Source: Mucilaginibacter rubeus
GTDB taxonomy: Bacteria; Bacteroidota; Bacteroidia; Sphingobacteriales; Sphingobacteriaceae
Direction of reading: 5' to 3'
Length of the DNA stretch: 64,000 nt
Assembly (NCBI RefSeq): GCF_014643835.1
Contig: NZ_BMKD01000008.1
Coordinates: 273,281 to 337,280, forward strand
Below, in pieces: positions 1-7,515 of the stretch. The number at the start of each line of letters is the position of its first letter. Position 1 is the stretch's first letter. The notes under the pieces were generated by a model that had not been told where the DNA came from, searched no databases, and worked only from the letters and a program-made list of their open reading frames with translations. Position numbers and translations under genes: made by a program.

Positions 1-228
1 GCTCTGAAGCTTCCAGTAATAGCCTGTAGCTTCTTCCGGTTTAACCGGTAATGTTTTCAACACCGAATCCTTTTTGCTCGGATCCATCAGATAAGTTAAG
101 ATCTCGCGATATTTCTGATCAAGTGCCAATACGCTGTCAAGCTGTCTCTTTAAAACAGGGTTAAACTTTTGTTGAGCAGATGCTATGCCTGCCGTTATAA
201 TTAACAACACGATGATCAGGTTTTTCAT
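1..228 (-). CDS. Secreted protein of unknown function, N-terminal fragment (possibly DUF6624-like)
   Basis: An open frame begins at the ATG read leftwards from 228 and runs off the window edge, so only the first 76 residues are visible. The N-terminus starts MKNLIIVLL and has a hydrophobic stretch ending in ASAQ, a standard signal peptide, so the product is exported. The segment that follows (LKRQLDSVLALDQKYREIL) resembles the start of DUF6624 proteins, but that is a weak recollection from a short fragment. It lies downstream of, and in the same direction as, the membrane protein at 268-873. Confidence 0.6.
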   Translation of the reverse strand, partial: MKNLIIVLLIITAGIASAQQKFNPVLKRQLDSVLALDQKYREILTYLMDPSKKDSVLKTLPVKPEEATGYYWKLQS

Positions 229-267
229 GGTCAATGAGGTTTAAGCAAATAAACGCAAAAACCTGTA

Positions 268-873
268 TTACAAGTATAAGCTATCCGCCTTTTCAAATAG
301 CTTTTTGTTGCATTCGGTAGCCCCTAACGAATAGTTAAACCGCGAAAGCGCATACAGCAGCGGCAGCTTGGCCGGCGCTATTTCATTTTGCTGCAGATCG
401 TTGAGCCAGTCGGCACCGTCAAACTCTGCCCGGTATTTTTTTTCGAGGCGATCATAGATCCGGTAGGCATCATCATAGCTAAGCCACTCCGGTTTGATGT
501 ACAGACCGGTAAGGTCGCCCATTTTTTTTCGTTCCTCCGCTTCTGCCGTATCGGCGCTGCCAAATACAAAATAAAAATATAACCACAGGGCCAGGCCAAT
601 GGCCCCGATTAACAAAGCGGTTGAATCCCTTTCGCTAAAAAAGAAGATGAAAGCAATAAAGGCTATGATCACCGAAAACATGCGGGCGTAGCCTGCAATG
701 ATGCTTTGATGGTTGAGCGGAATATTAAACCCGTTACGGCTTCGCCAGGCCGATCGGGTTACCAGCATGGAGCTGGTTGGGAACAGCGGAATGCCAATAA
801 CCACAAATTTGGTCTCTATCCACTGCCCGTTAACCTCATGCACTTTGCCCAAAAACAATGATCCTATTAACAT
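268..873 (-). CDS. Two-helix membrane protein of unknown function
   Basis: A 201-residue protein that I do not recognise. The N-terminal third (residues 1-60) reads like a small beta-rich domain (GKVHEVNGQWIETKFVVIG). Two adjacent hydrophobic segments follow at about residues 62-80 and 86-106, then an acidic, charged C-terminal domain of about 90 residues. This suggests an inner-membrane protein with a cytoplasmic tail. The start is the only ATG close to the beginning of the frame. It is followed after 39 nt by the secreted protein at 1-228 on the same strand, so the two may be cotranscribed. No enzyme motif is visible. Confidence 0.6.
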   Translation of the reverse strand: MLIGSLFLGKVHEVNGQWIETKFVVIGIPLFPTSSMLVTRSAWRSRNGFNIPLNHQSIIAGYARMFSVIIAFIAFIFFFSERDSTALLIGAIGLALWLYFYFVFGSADTAEAEERKKMGDLTGLYIKPEWLSYDDAYRIYDRLEKKYRAEFDGADWLNDLQQNEIAPAKLPLLYALSRFNYSLGATECNKKLFEKADSLYL

Positions 874-1070
874 ATCAGGTATAATTTAGTCGCGTTATTA
901 TAAACCACAACTTATAAAAGTGCTTTTAAACAAATGTTAAATATTTATTAAAAACTAAATATTAACAAACGGCACCCCAATTACCTGTTGTTTCTTATTT
1001 TACAAATAAGAAAATCAAACTTAATTAACTAAAAAATGTTAACTGTAAAAACAAATACATAAACACTACT

Positions 1071-1679
1071 ATGAAAAAGTTAAGTTTAATTGCAATGATG
1101 GCCCTGGCGGCATTATCATTCCAGGCCTGTAAAGGCGGAGCAAAAAGCGGCAGCGGCGATAGCACAGCAGCTGCAACAACTGACACTGCCGACAGTGCCA
1201 ACAAAGTAAAAGACACAACTACTACCGGTGCTACAGGCATTGCCGTTACTGCCGATGATGCAAAATTTGCAACCGAAGCGGCAAATGCCGGCTTAGCCGA
1301 AGTTGCTGTTGGCCAGTTGGCCAGCGAAAAGGCAACCAATGCCAAAGTAAAAGATTTTGCTAAAATGATGGTTACTGACCACAGCAAAGCAAACGACGAA
1401 CTAATGGCCATAGCCAAAACCAAAAACATTACCCTGCCATCGGCACCTGATGATGAGCATCAGAAAATGAAAGCCGACCTGGCAGCCAAATCTGGTGCTG
1501 ATTTTGACAAGGACTATGTTGATGCTATGGTTAAAGGCCATAAAAAAGTTGAATCACTGTTTGAAGATGCTTCAAAAAATTGCAAAGATGCCGACCTTAA
1601 GGCTTTTGCAGCTAAAACATTACCTGTTATCCAGCACCATTTAGCCGAAATTGAAGCTATTCAAAAAGGCATGAAGTAA
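1071..1679 (+). CDS. DUF4142 ferritin-like lipoprotein
   Basis: A 202-residue exported protein. The N-terminus has a lipoprotein signal with the lipobox LSFQAC (Cys20), so it is probably anchored in a cell-envelope membrane. A low-complexity linker rich in Ala, Thr, Asp and Ser covers about residues 25-60. The DUF4142 domain follows: predicted helices starting DDAKFATEAANAGLAEVAVGQ, the family signature KMMVTDHSKAND, and an H-rich C-terminal helix (LPVIQHHLAEIEAIQ). DUF4142 proteins are predicted four-helix bundles related to ferritin-like folds; their role is not established. It is a single gene ended by a strong hairpin terminator at 1705-1734. Confidence 0.85.
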   Translation: MKKLSLIAMMALAALSFQACKGGAKSGSGDSTAAATTDTADSANKVKDTTTTGATGIAVTADDAKFATEAANAGLAEVAVGQLASEKATNAKVKDFAKMMVTDHSKANDELMAIAKTKNITLPSAPDDEHQKMKADLAAKSGADFDKDYVDAMVKGHKKVESLFEDASKNCKDADLKAFAAKTLPVIQHHLAEIEAIQKGMK

Positions 1680-1704
1680 TCAGCTATTGATTAATTCAAG
1701 ATAG

Positions 1705-1734
1705 AAAAAGGGAGATGTAACAATCTCCCTTTTT
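1705..1734 (+). terminator. Rho-independent terminator after the DUF4142 gene
   Basis: A perfect 12-bp stem (AAAAAGGGAGAT at 1705-1716 with ATCTCCCTTTTT at 1723-1734) closes a 6-nt loop and runs into a T-rich tract. It starts 25 nt after the DUF4142 stop codon. Confidence 0.85.
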
Positions 1735-1800
1735 CTGTTTAATTCCCTTGTACAGGTGTAGCTAAAACGATACTTTTAACACAGCAAAATCTACTTTAAT

Positions 1801-2817
1801 ATGTCGAAACCAATAGTAACCGGCCTCATGGCCTATGGAATGTCGGGACGGATTTTTCATGCCCCGTTTTTAACTACCAATCCGGGCTTTACTTTTAAGG
1901 CCGTGGTTGAGCGCCATGAAAAAAAAGCCGGCAAAAAATACCCTGATGCGATCAGCTATGATAGCATCGACCAACTGCTTAACGACGATGAAATAGAGCT
2001 CATCATTGTTAATACCCCTAACAACACCCACTTTGATTATGCTGTACAAGCTCTAAATGCAGGTAAACATGTACTGATTGAAAAACCCGCAGCCGTAACT
2101 TCAAGCGAGGTGAAAGCGCTGTATGATTTGGGCAAAAAACTTGATTTGAAAGTGATGATCTACCAAAACCGCCGTTATGACAGCGGTTTCCTTTCGGTAA
2201 AGGAGGTGATTGAAAGTGGCAGGTTAGGTGAGTTGATCGAGGTTCATTTCAGGCTGGACAGGTACCGCATGGCTATCGGTGCAAAACAATTCAAGGAAAC
2301 AGCAGGCGTTCCGGGCGGTGGCCTTACCTATGACCTTGGCGCGCATTTGGTTGATAATGCCATTAGTATCTTTGGCAGGCCGTTGAGCTATGAAAAAACT
2401 ACCGCTGCATTTAGGCCAAACTCGCAGGTTGATGATTATTTCAATATCCACCTTAAATATCCTAATCAGCTTAATGTATACCTAACCTCGGGATTGCTCA
2501 TTGCCGAGCATACTTATGGCTTTGTGGTACATGGCACGTTAGGCAGCTTTGTTAAAATGCGTACCGATGTACAGGAAGCACAGCTTGATGCCGACATGAT
2601 GCCTACTGACGAAGGTTTTGGCATCGAGCCCGAAGGCAGCGACGGTAAACTGGTGCTTATGGGTGCCGACGGGCAGAAGACCGTGGAATGGATAAAGTCA
2701 CCCAAAGGTAATTATAATGGCATATTTGATGCTGTATATCATACCGTGCGCGAAAATGCGTTATTCCCGGTAACCGAGGAGCATGTTGCCTGGCAAATTG
2801 AATTGCTTGAAAGCTAA
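1801..2817 (+). CDS. Gfo/Idh/MocA family NAD(P)-dependent oxidoreductase
   Basis: A 338-residue cytoplasmic dehydrogenase. The N-terminal Rossmann segment starts VTGLMAYGMSGRIFHAPFL, a form seen in the YdgJ/scyllo-inositol dehydrogenase-like branch. The family motif EKP lies at about residues 95-97 (HVLIEKPAAVTS), and the C-terminal alpha/beta domain carries GGGLTYDLGAHLVDNA, with the His/Asp typical of the substrate site. Length matches the family. Such enzymes oxidise or reduce polyol and sugar hydroxyls; the substrate cannot be read from sequence. It has no enzyme partner: a thioredoxin-like lipoprotein gene follows after 39 nt. Confidence 0.85.
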   Translation: MSKPIVTGLMAYGMSGRIFHAPFLTTNPGFTFKAVVERHEKKAGKKYPDAISYDSIDQLLNDDEIELIIVNTPNNTHFDYAVQALNAGKHVLIEKPAAVTSSEVKALYDLGKKLDLKVMIYQNRRYDSGFLSVKEVIESGRLGELIEVHFRLDRYRMAIGAKQFKETAGVPGGGLTYDLGAHLVDNAISIFGRPLSYEKTTAAFRPNSQVDDYFNIHLKYPNQLNVYLTSGLLIAEHTYGFVVHGTLGSFVKMRTDVQEAQLDADMMPTDEGFGIEPEGSDGKLVLMGADGQKTVEWIKSPKGNYNGIFDAVYHTVRENALFPVTEEHVAWQIELLES

Positions 2818-2856
2818 AAATGTTGTAACTATGCTTATTAAATGCTAATTAAAATA

Positions 2857-3345
2857 ATGAAGAAACTGTATTTACTGCTTTGTCTGATTATTGCCGCCGG
2901 GTGCAGCCAGGCACAAACGCCACCTGCTAATTCCGGCTTGCCGCCATATCACATCCTCACTACAGACAGTGTTTACGTTACTCCTGCCAACCTGAAAAAA
3001 AACAAACCGGTAATGGTGATCTATTTTTCGCCCGATTGCAGCCATTGCCAGCACCTGATGTATGATCTGAAACCCGAGCTGCCCAAATTAAAAAATGTAC
3101 AGATAGTGATGATCACTTTTATGCCGATGCTTAAAGGGATCCAAACTTTCCAACGCGATTTTGACCTGGCCAAATACCATAACATCACCATTGGTACCGA
3201 AGGTTATACCTACGTTGTGCAAAAGTTTTACAGCGTACAAACCACCCCATACATAGCTATTTATGATAAGTATGGTAAATTATTCCAGTCGTACCCAAAA
3301 GTGCCAAAAATTCCGGTGTTGATGGAAACGCTTAAAAAAGTATAA
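2857..3345 (+). CDS. Thioredoxin-like lipoprotein
   Basis: A protein of about 162 residues with a signal peptide and a lipobox-like IAAGC near residue 16, followed by a thioredoxin fold containing the redox motif CSHC in SPDCSHCQHLM. A cis-Pro follows later in QTTPYIAIYD. It is probably a periplasm-facing thiol oxidoreductase of the TlpA/AhpC-TSA superfamily. I place the start at the ATG at 2857 (MKKLYLLL) instead of 2842, because the signal peptide then has a normal short n-region. It lies 39 nt after the Gfo/Idh/MocA gene and is followed by a hairpin terminator. Confidence 0.78.
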   Translation: MKKLYLLLCLIIAAGCSQAQTPPANSGLPPYHILTTDSVYVTPANLKKNKPVMVIYFSPDCSHCQHLMYDLKPELPKLKNVQIVMITFMPMLKGIQTFQRDFDLAKYHNITIGTEGYTYVVQKFYSVQTTPYIAIYDKYGKLFQSYPKVPKIPVLMETLKKV

Positions 3346-3364
3346 AGTAGCTAACTTATAGCTC

Positions 3365-3397
3365 AAGCCGGTTAATGCAACGTTAACCGGCTTTTTT
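3365..3397 (+). terminator. Rho-independent terminator
   Basis: An 11-bp perfect stem (AAGCCGGTTAA at 3365-3375 with TTAACCGGCTT at 3383-3393) with a 7-nt loop and a T-run follows the thioredoxin-like gene. Confidence 0.85.
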
Positions 3398-3703
3398 GTT
3401 TAATGTCCCATCAGGATCTCTCGCAGTCTGAGTTACCCTACAAAACTTTTTTGTCGTTTAATCAGCAAGGTGTGTTGTTTTGCCCCGCTGGGGCAAAGGA
3501 TATTTTTATAACTTTCATGCTACAAACCTTTTGCACCTCTGGTGCACTTGCTTTTAAGTATATTTCAATTAATGTTGTTTAATAAAATATACAAATCCCC
3601 CAGAGGGGGCAACTTACTTAAACTCGCAGCGGCCATAAGAAGATCATAAAGCAATCAACAAAATCAAAGCCAATCAACAGTACCGATTACGCTTCATAAT
3701 AGT
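3398..3703. repeat. Intergenic cluster of three small GC-rich hairpins
   Basis: No gene is visible in this 300-nt gap. It holds three short perfect hairpins with three-base loops: TTTGCCCC/GGGGCAAA at 3479-3497, TGCACC/GGTGCA at 3532-3546, and CCCCC/GGGGG at 3597-3609. They are separated by AT-rich sequence. They look like dispersed intergenic repeats and not like terminators, since no T-runs follow. Confidence 0.6.
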
Positions 3704-3711
3704 TACCTTTG
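3704..3711 (+). promoter_or_regulatory. Bacteroidota -7 promoter element for gcvT
   Basis: TACCTTTG matches the Bacteroidota TAnnTTTG consensus. Transcription starting just downstream would exclude upstream in-frame start codons and points to the ATG at 3733 as the gcvT start. Confidence 0.6.
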
Positions 3712-3732
3712 CGGCCAATATTTAAGTTGACG

Positions 3733-4818
3733 ATGAAGAATACCGCATTAACCGATATCCACGTAAAAGCCGGTGCCAAAATGGTTCCATTTGCCGGTTA
3801 CAACATGCCCGTTCAATACACAGGCATTAACGCCGAGCACGAAACCGTGCGTAAAGCCGTTGGTGTTTTTGATGTAAGCCACATGGGCGAATTCATTTTA
3901 AAAGGAGAGAACGCGCTTGATCTGATTCAGCGGGTAACCAGTAACGATGCCTCAAAACTATACGATGGCAAAGTGCAGTACTCATGCCTGCCGAATGAAA
4001 ACGGCGGTATTGTTGACGACCTGCTGGTTTACCGGATCGACGAAAAAACCTATATGCTGGTGGTTAACGCTTCAAATATTGAAAAAGACTGGGACTGGAT
4101 CTCCAAATACAATACCAAGGGTGTAGATATGAAAAACATATCCGACCGGACTTCATTGTTGGCTATCCAGGGTCCCAAAGCTGCCGAAGCTTTACAAAGC
4201 CTTACCGAGGTAGATTTGGTATCGATGGAATACTATACCTTTAAAAAAGGAACTTTTGCAGGTGTTGACAATGTATTGATATCAGCTACAGGCTATACCG
4301 GCGCGGGCGGCTTCGAGATCTATTTTGAAAACCAATATGCGGAGCAGATCTGGGATGCAATTTTCAAAGCCGGCGAGCCTTTTGGTATTAAGCCAATTGG
4401 TTTAGGCGCACGTGATACCTTACGTTTGGAAATGGGTTTCTGCCTATATGGTAACGACATTGATGATAACACCTCACCGCTTGAAGCCGGGTTAGGCTGG
4501 GTAACAAAATTCAATAAAGAATTCACTAATGCTGAAGCATTACAGGCACAAAAACAAGCTGGTGTAAACCGCAAACTGGTAGGTTTTGAAATGATTGATC
4601 GCGGTATTCCACGCCATGATTATTTAATTGTTGACGCTGATGGCAATACCATAGGTAAAGTAACTTCAGGCACACAATCACCATCATTACAAAAAGCTAT
4701 TGGTATGGGCTATGTAGATACCGCTTTCGCCAAAGAAGGCACCGAGATCTACATCAGCATCAGGGATAATAAAATTAAAGCGCAGATTGTAAAACCTCCG
4801 TTTTATAAAGCCCCCTAA
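3733..4818 (+). CDS. gcvT: Glycine cleavage system aminomethyltransferase (T protein)
   Basis: A 361-residue T protein that moves the methylene group from the aminomethyl-lipoyl H protein to tetrahydrofolate and releases ammonia. Landmarks in order: [16 protein letters not shown], the conserved [24 protein letters not shown] (the folate-site Asp/Asn region), [11 protein letters not shown], and [20 protein letters not shown]. Length is typical. I use the ATG at 3733, because the promoter at 3704-3711 sits downstream of the longer frame's possible start. gcvH and gcvP are not in the window. The last residues KAP and the stop codon come from a dispersed C-rich palindrome (see findings). Confidence 0.95.
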   Translation: MKNTALTDIHVKAGAKMVPFAGYNMPVQYTGINAEHETVRKAVGVFDVSHMGEFILKGENALDLIQRVTSNDASKLYDGKVQYSCLPNENGGIVDDLLVYRIDEKTYMLVVNASNIEKDWDWISKYNTKGVDMKNISDRTSLLAIQGPKAAEALQSLTEVDLVSMEYYTFKKGTFAGVDNVLISATGYTGAGGFEIYFENQYAEQIWDAIFKAGEPFGIKPIGLGARDTLRLEMGFCLYGNDIDDNTSPLEAGLGWVTKFNKEFTNAEALQAQKQAGVNRKLVGFEMIDRGIPRHDYLIVDADGNTIGKVTSGTQSPSLQKAIGMGYVDTAFAKEGTEIYISIRDNKIKAQIVKPPFYKAP

Positions 4819-4833
4819 CCCCCTAAAGGGGGA
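4809..4833. repeat. C-rich palindromic repeat covering the gcvT stop codon
   Basis: The sequence GCCCCCTAACCCCCTAAAGG and the Gs that follow form a CCCCCTAAAGGGGG-type palindrome. The first CCCTAA provides the gcvT stop. Related copies occur at 4890-4920 inside comB, 5758-5780 at the end of gltX, 53043-53056 at the end of the TlpA-like gene, and in degenerate form at 52908-52956 and 61433-61448. Confidence 0.7.
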
Positions 4834-4869
4834 ACTACCTTCAAAGTTTTCTAAATTAATTAAACACAA

Positions 4870-5625
4870 ATGTCTGAAAATACAACTACTCAAACTCCCC
4901 CTTCAGGGGGCTGGGGGGCACACGTTTGCCTAACCCCTGCATTACTGCCACTGTTTAATGTGGAGGATTATATTGTAGTGGTTATTGATATTTTCAGGGC
5001 AACATCATCTATATGTTATGGTATTGAAAACGGTGCTGAGGCTATTATACCGGTATCACAAGTTGAGGAGTGTGCCGCGTATAGAGAGAAAGGGCTGGAT
5101 TACCTTCTTGCCGCCGAGCGCGACGGATCGGTAGTTGATGGTTTTGATTTTGGCAACTCGCCATTTTCATATACTAAAGAAAAGGTAGCCGGTAAAACAA
5201 TAGTGTTAACCACTACCAACGGCACACATGCACTGCATTTATCGCGCAGCGCAAAAAGAATTGTTATTGGTTCGTTCCTGAACCTTTCCGCTTTAAGCAA
5301 CTGGATTAATACCCAAAACGAAAATGTGCTGCTGGTGTGTGCCGGCTGGAAAAACAATTTCAATTTGGAGGATACCCTGTTTGCCGGTGCCGTAATTGAG
5401 CAGTTAAAAGATAAAGGATTTGTACTGGACGATGCCGCCTTAGCCGCTAACGATCTTTTCCAGGTTGGTAAAAGCGATATCAACGGATATCTCAAAAAAA
5501 CATCACACGGCGAACGCCTTAAAAAATTAGGCATCGAAAAAGATATCGAGTTTTGTTTACAGGTTGATTTGACAACTGCCATTCCTGTTTTGGAAGGGGA
5601 GAAACTGGTGAAGTTGGCGGTGTAA
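4870..5625 (+). CDS. comB: 2-phosphosulfolactate phosphatase (ComB) homologue
   Basis: A 251-residue protein of the ComB family, which hydrolyses 2-phosphosulfolactate to sulfolactate in coenzyme M synthesis. Conserved blocks are VCLTPALLPLF, VVVIDIFRATSSICYG, LLAAERDG with GFDFGNSPFSY, and VLTTTNGTHAL. Coenzyme M synthesis is not expected in Bacteroidota, so the true role of this widespread homologue is unclear; a 2-hydroxy-acid phosphatase activity is a fair inference. The first 16 residues (MSENTTTQ, then TPPSGGWG) are encoded partly by a copy of the C-rich palindrome, so either the N-terminus was extended by a repeat or translation starts later. It begins 51 nt after gcvT and may be cotranscribed with it. 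Confidence 0.85.
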   Translation: MSENTTTQTPPSGGWGAHVCLTPALLPLFNVEDYIVVVIDIFRATSSICYGIENGAEAIIPVSQVEECAAYREKGLDYLLAAERDGSVVDGFDFGNSPFSYTKEKVAGKTIVLTTTNGTHALHLSRSAKRIVIGSFLNLSALSNWINTQNENVLLVCAGWKNNFNLEDTLFAGAVIEQLKDKGFVLDDAALAANDLFQVGKSDINGYLKKTSHGERLKKLGIEKDIEFCLQVDLTTAIPVLEGEKLVKLAV

Positions 5626-5633
5626 TAAAAAAC

Positions 5634-5707
5634 GTCATTGCGAGGCACGAAGCAATCCCAAACGATACAGGGCGGACCTGCCAATAGGGGATTGTTTCGT
5701 GCCTTAC
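5634..5707. repeat. REP-like inverted repeat, GTCATTGCGAGGCACGAAGC family
   Basis: The left arm, from 5634 (GTCATTGCGAGGCACGAAGC, continuing AATCCC), pairs imperfectly with the right arm 5687-5707 (GGGGATTGTTTCGTGCCTTA). The loop contains ATACAGGGCG, which recurs in the related copy at 58336-58392. A further relative lies at 16904-16993. It sits between the convergent comB and gltX. Confidence 0.75.
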
Positions 5708-5763
5708 AGCAAAAATAGAAATCGTTGATGCCTCGAAAGAGCCGGCGTAAGTAAGCACCCCCT

Positions 5764-7296
5764 TTAGGGGGCGGGGGGGGCAGCAAACTCCACAAGCGCC
5801 TTTTCAATCCTGCTGATGGTTTCTTCTTTACCAAGCAGGGCGACAATATCAAACACATGCGGACCAAACTTGCCGCCAACCAGCATAATGCGGAAAGGCA
5901 GCATTACATCGCCAACTTTTAAACCTTTTTCTTCGGCAAGGGCTTTGAATTTAGCTTCCAGGTCATGCGCTTCAATAACTGCTTCGTTATTTAGCAAGGC
6001 GATAAACGCATGATAAAACGCTGTTTTGGCATCAGTCCATTTAGGTTTTACCGCGTTAAGGTCATACTCCCTGGGCTGCTCAAAAAAGAAACCCGCCTGC
6101 TGGTAAAAATCAGGCATTAGTACGCAACGGTCTTTAATTAAACCGATAACCTTGGCCAAATACTCATCATCATTAACGTTAACACCCTTATCAGCAAATA
6201 CTTTTATAACATCTGACTTCAGACTTTCGACTTCAGACCTCTTAATCCACTCGGCATTGAACCATTTGGCTTTCTCAAAATCAAACTTGGCGCCCGATTT
6301 GTTAACGCGCTCTATCGAGAATTTTTCTATCAATTCGTCAAGCGTAAAAATCTCCTGCTCGGTACCGTCGTTCCAGCCCAAAGTTGCCAGCAGGTTCAGG
6401 AAAGCTTCCGGTAAAAAACCTAATTCACGGAAACCCGGCGTCAACTCGCCTGTTTTTGCATCAAACCAGTTCATGGCATACACCGGGAAACCCAGTCGGG
6501 CTCCATCACGTTTGCTCAGTTTACCGTGACCATCCGGTTTCAGGATTAACGGTAAATGCGCCCATTGTGGCATATCGGCCTTCCAGCCCAGATATTCCCA
6601 AAGCAGCAAATGTACCGGGGCCGACGGCAGCCATTCTTCGCCACGAAAAGCATGCGTGATCTTCATCAGATAATCGTCAACCACAACGGCCAGGTGATAA
6701 GTAGGCATGCCATCGGCTTTTAATAACACTTTATCATCAACCAGGCCGGTTTCAAAGCTCACATATCCGCGAATCATATCATTGAAACTTACTGTTTCAC
6801 CCTCCGGCATTTTAATGCGGATCACATGCGGCGTACCTGCATCAAGCAAGGCATCAACCTCGTGCTGAGGCAATGAAAGCGAGTTTCTTAGGGTATGGCG
6901 ATAGGCCAGGCCGTACTGAAAATTGGGGATCTCCTTCCGGTTTTTGTCCAGCTCTTCGGCGGTATCAAAGGCATAATAAGCATGCCCTTCCATAACCAGG
7001 CGTTCGGCATATTCGCGGTAAAGTGGTTTACGCTCGCTTTGGCGATATGGCGCGTAAGGGCCGCCGGCAACCGGGCTTTCGTCGGGGTGAAGGCCGCACC
7101 ATTTAAGGCAATCTAAAATATATTCTTCGGCACCTTCCACATAGCGGGTTTGGTCGGTATCCTCAATTCGCAAAACAAAATCACCGCCATGTTTTTTGGC
7201 GTATAAATAGTTAAACAACACGGTGCGCACACCGCCAAGGTGTAAACCACCGGTAGGGCTTGGCGCAAAACGGACTCTTACTTTTTTATCGGTCAT
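5764..7296 (-). CDS. gltX: Glutamyl-tRNA synthetase
   Basis: A 510-residue class I aminoacyl-tRNA synthetase that charges tRNA-Glu. The HIGH-equivalent motif is visible in RFAPSPTGGLHLGG near the N-terminus, and the KMSKS-equivalent is KLSKRDG in the middle. I place the start at the ATG at 7296 (MTDKKVRVRF) because a TAnnTTTG promoter lies 8 nt upstream and the longer frame has no homology. Two dispersed-repeat segments have entered the gene: the C-terminal AAPPAP plus stop comes from the C-rich palindrome, and the stretch encoding KRSEVESLKSDV (about 6211-6244) matches the intergenic GTCTGAAGTC repeat. The gene otherwise looks intact. Confidence 0.95.
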   Translation of the reverse strand: MTDKKVRVRFAPSPTGGLHLGGVRTVLFNYLYAKKHGGDFVLRIEDTDQTRYVEGAEEYILDCLKWCGLHPDESPVAGGPYAPYRQSERKPLYREYAERLVMEGHAYYAFDTAEELDKNRKEIPNFQYGLAYRHTLRNSLSLPQHEVDALLDAGTPHVIRIKMPEGETVSFNDMIRGYVSFETGLVDDKVLLKADGMPTYHLAVVVDDYLMKITHAFRGEEWLPSAPVHLLLWEYLGWKADMPQWAHLPLILKPDGHGKLSKRDGARLGFPVYAMNWFDAKTGELTPGFRELGFLPEAFLNLLATLGWNDGTEQEIFTLDELIEKFSIERVNKSGAKFDFEKAKWFNAEWIKRSEVESLKSDVIKVFADKGVNVNDDEYLAKVIGLIKDRCVLMPDFYQQAGFFFEQPREYDLNAVKPKWTDAKTAFYHAFIALLNNEAVIEAHDLEAKFKALAEEKGLKVGDVMLPFRIMLVGGKFGPHVFDIVALLGKEETISRIEKALVEFAAPPAP

Positions 7297-7304
7297 GATG
7301 GGGG

Positions 7305-7312
7305 CAAAGATA
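7305..7312 (-). promoter_or_regulatory. Bacteroidota -7 promoter element for gltX
   Basis: Read leftwards this is TATCTTTG, a match to TAnnTTTG, ending 8 nt before the gltX ATG. The 5' UTR would be very short. Confidence 0.6.
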
Positions 7313-7327
7313 TGCTTTAAGTCGGAA

Positions 7328-7456
7328 AGTCCGGAAGTCCGCTGTCCGAAAGTCGGAAGGATGGTACAGGCTGAAAAACCTACAATTTGAAAGTTTAACC
7401 ATATGCAAATCCTCACTTTTCAACTTACGGACTTTCGGACAGCGGACTTCCGGACT
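7328..7456. repeat. 26-bp perfect inverted repeat upstream of gltX
   Basis: The arms 7328-7353 and 7431-7456 are exact reverse complements over 26 bp. They begin AGTCCGGAAGTCCGCTGTCC and continue CGAAAGT. The spacer is 77 nt. The arms are built from a repeating GGAAGTCCG/GAAAGTCCG unit that recurs between the two-component genes (33006-33109) and after the alkaline phosphatase gene (44741-44778). Confidence 0.85.
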
Positions 7457-7515
7457 ACCTCCAACAAAAATTATATTTTACAAAGCAATTTTACGTTATT
7501 TGGGCTGTGCCCAGC

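Noticed and set aside
1025-1429. 134-codon hydrophobic frame opposite the DUF4142 gene
   Set aside because: It is the antisense reading of an Ala/Lys/Asp-rich coding region, which gives false hydrophobic frames.
5100-5879. Long frame of 259 codons opposite comB
   Set aside because: Composition and lack of any motif show it is the shadow of comB and the following repeat; it also overlaps the gltX end.
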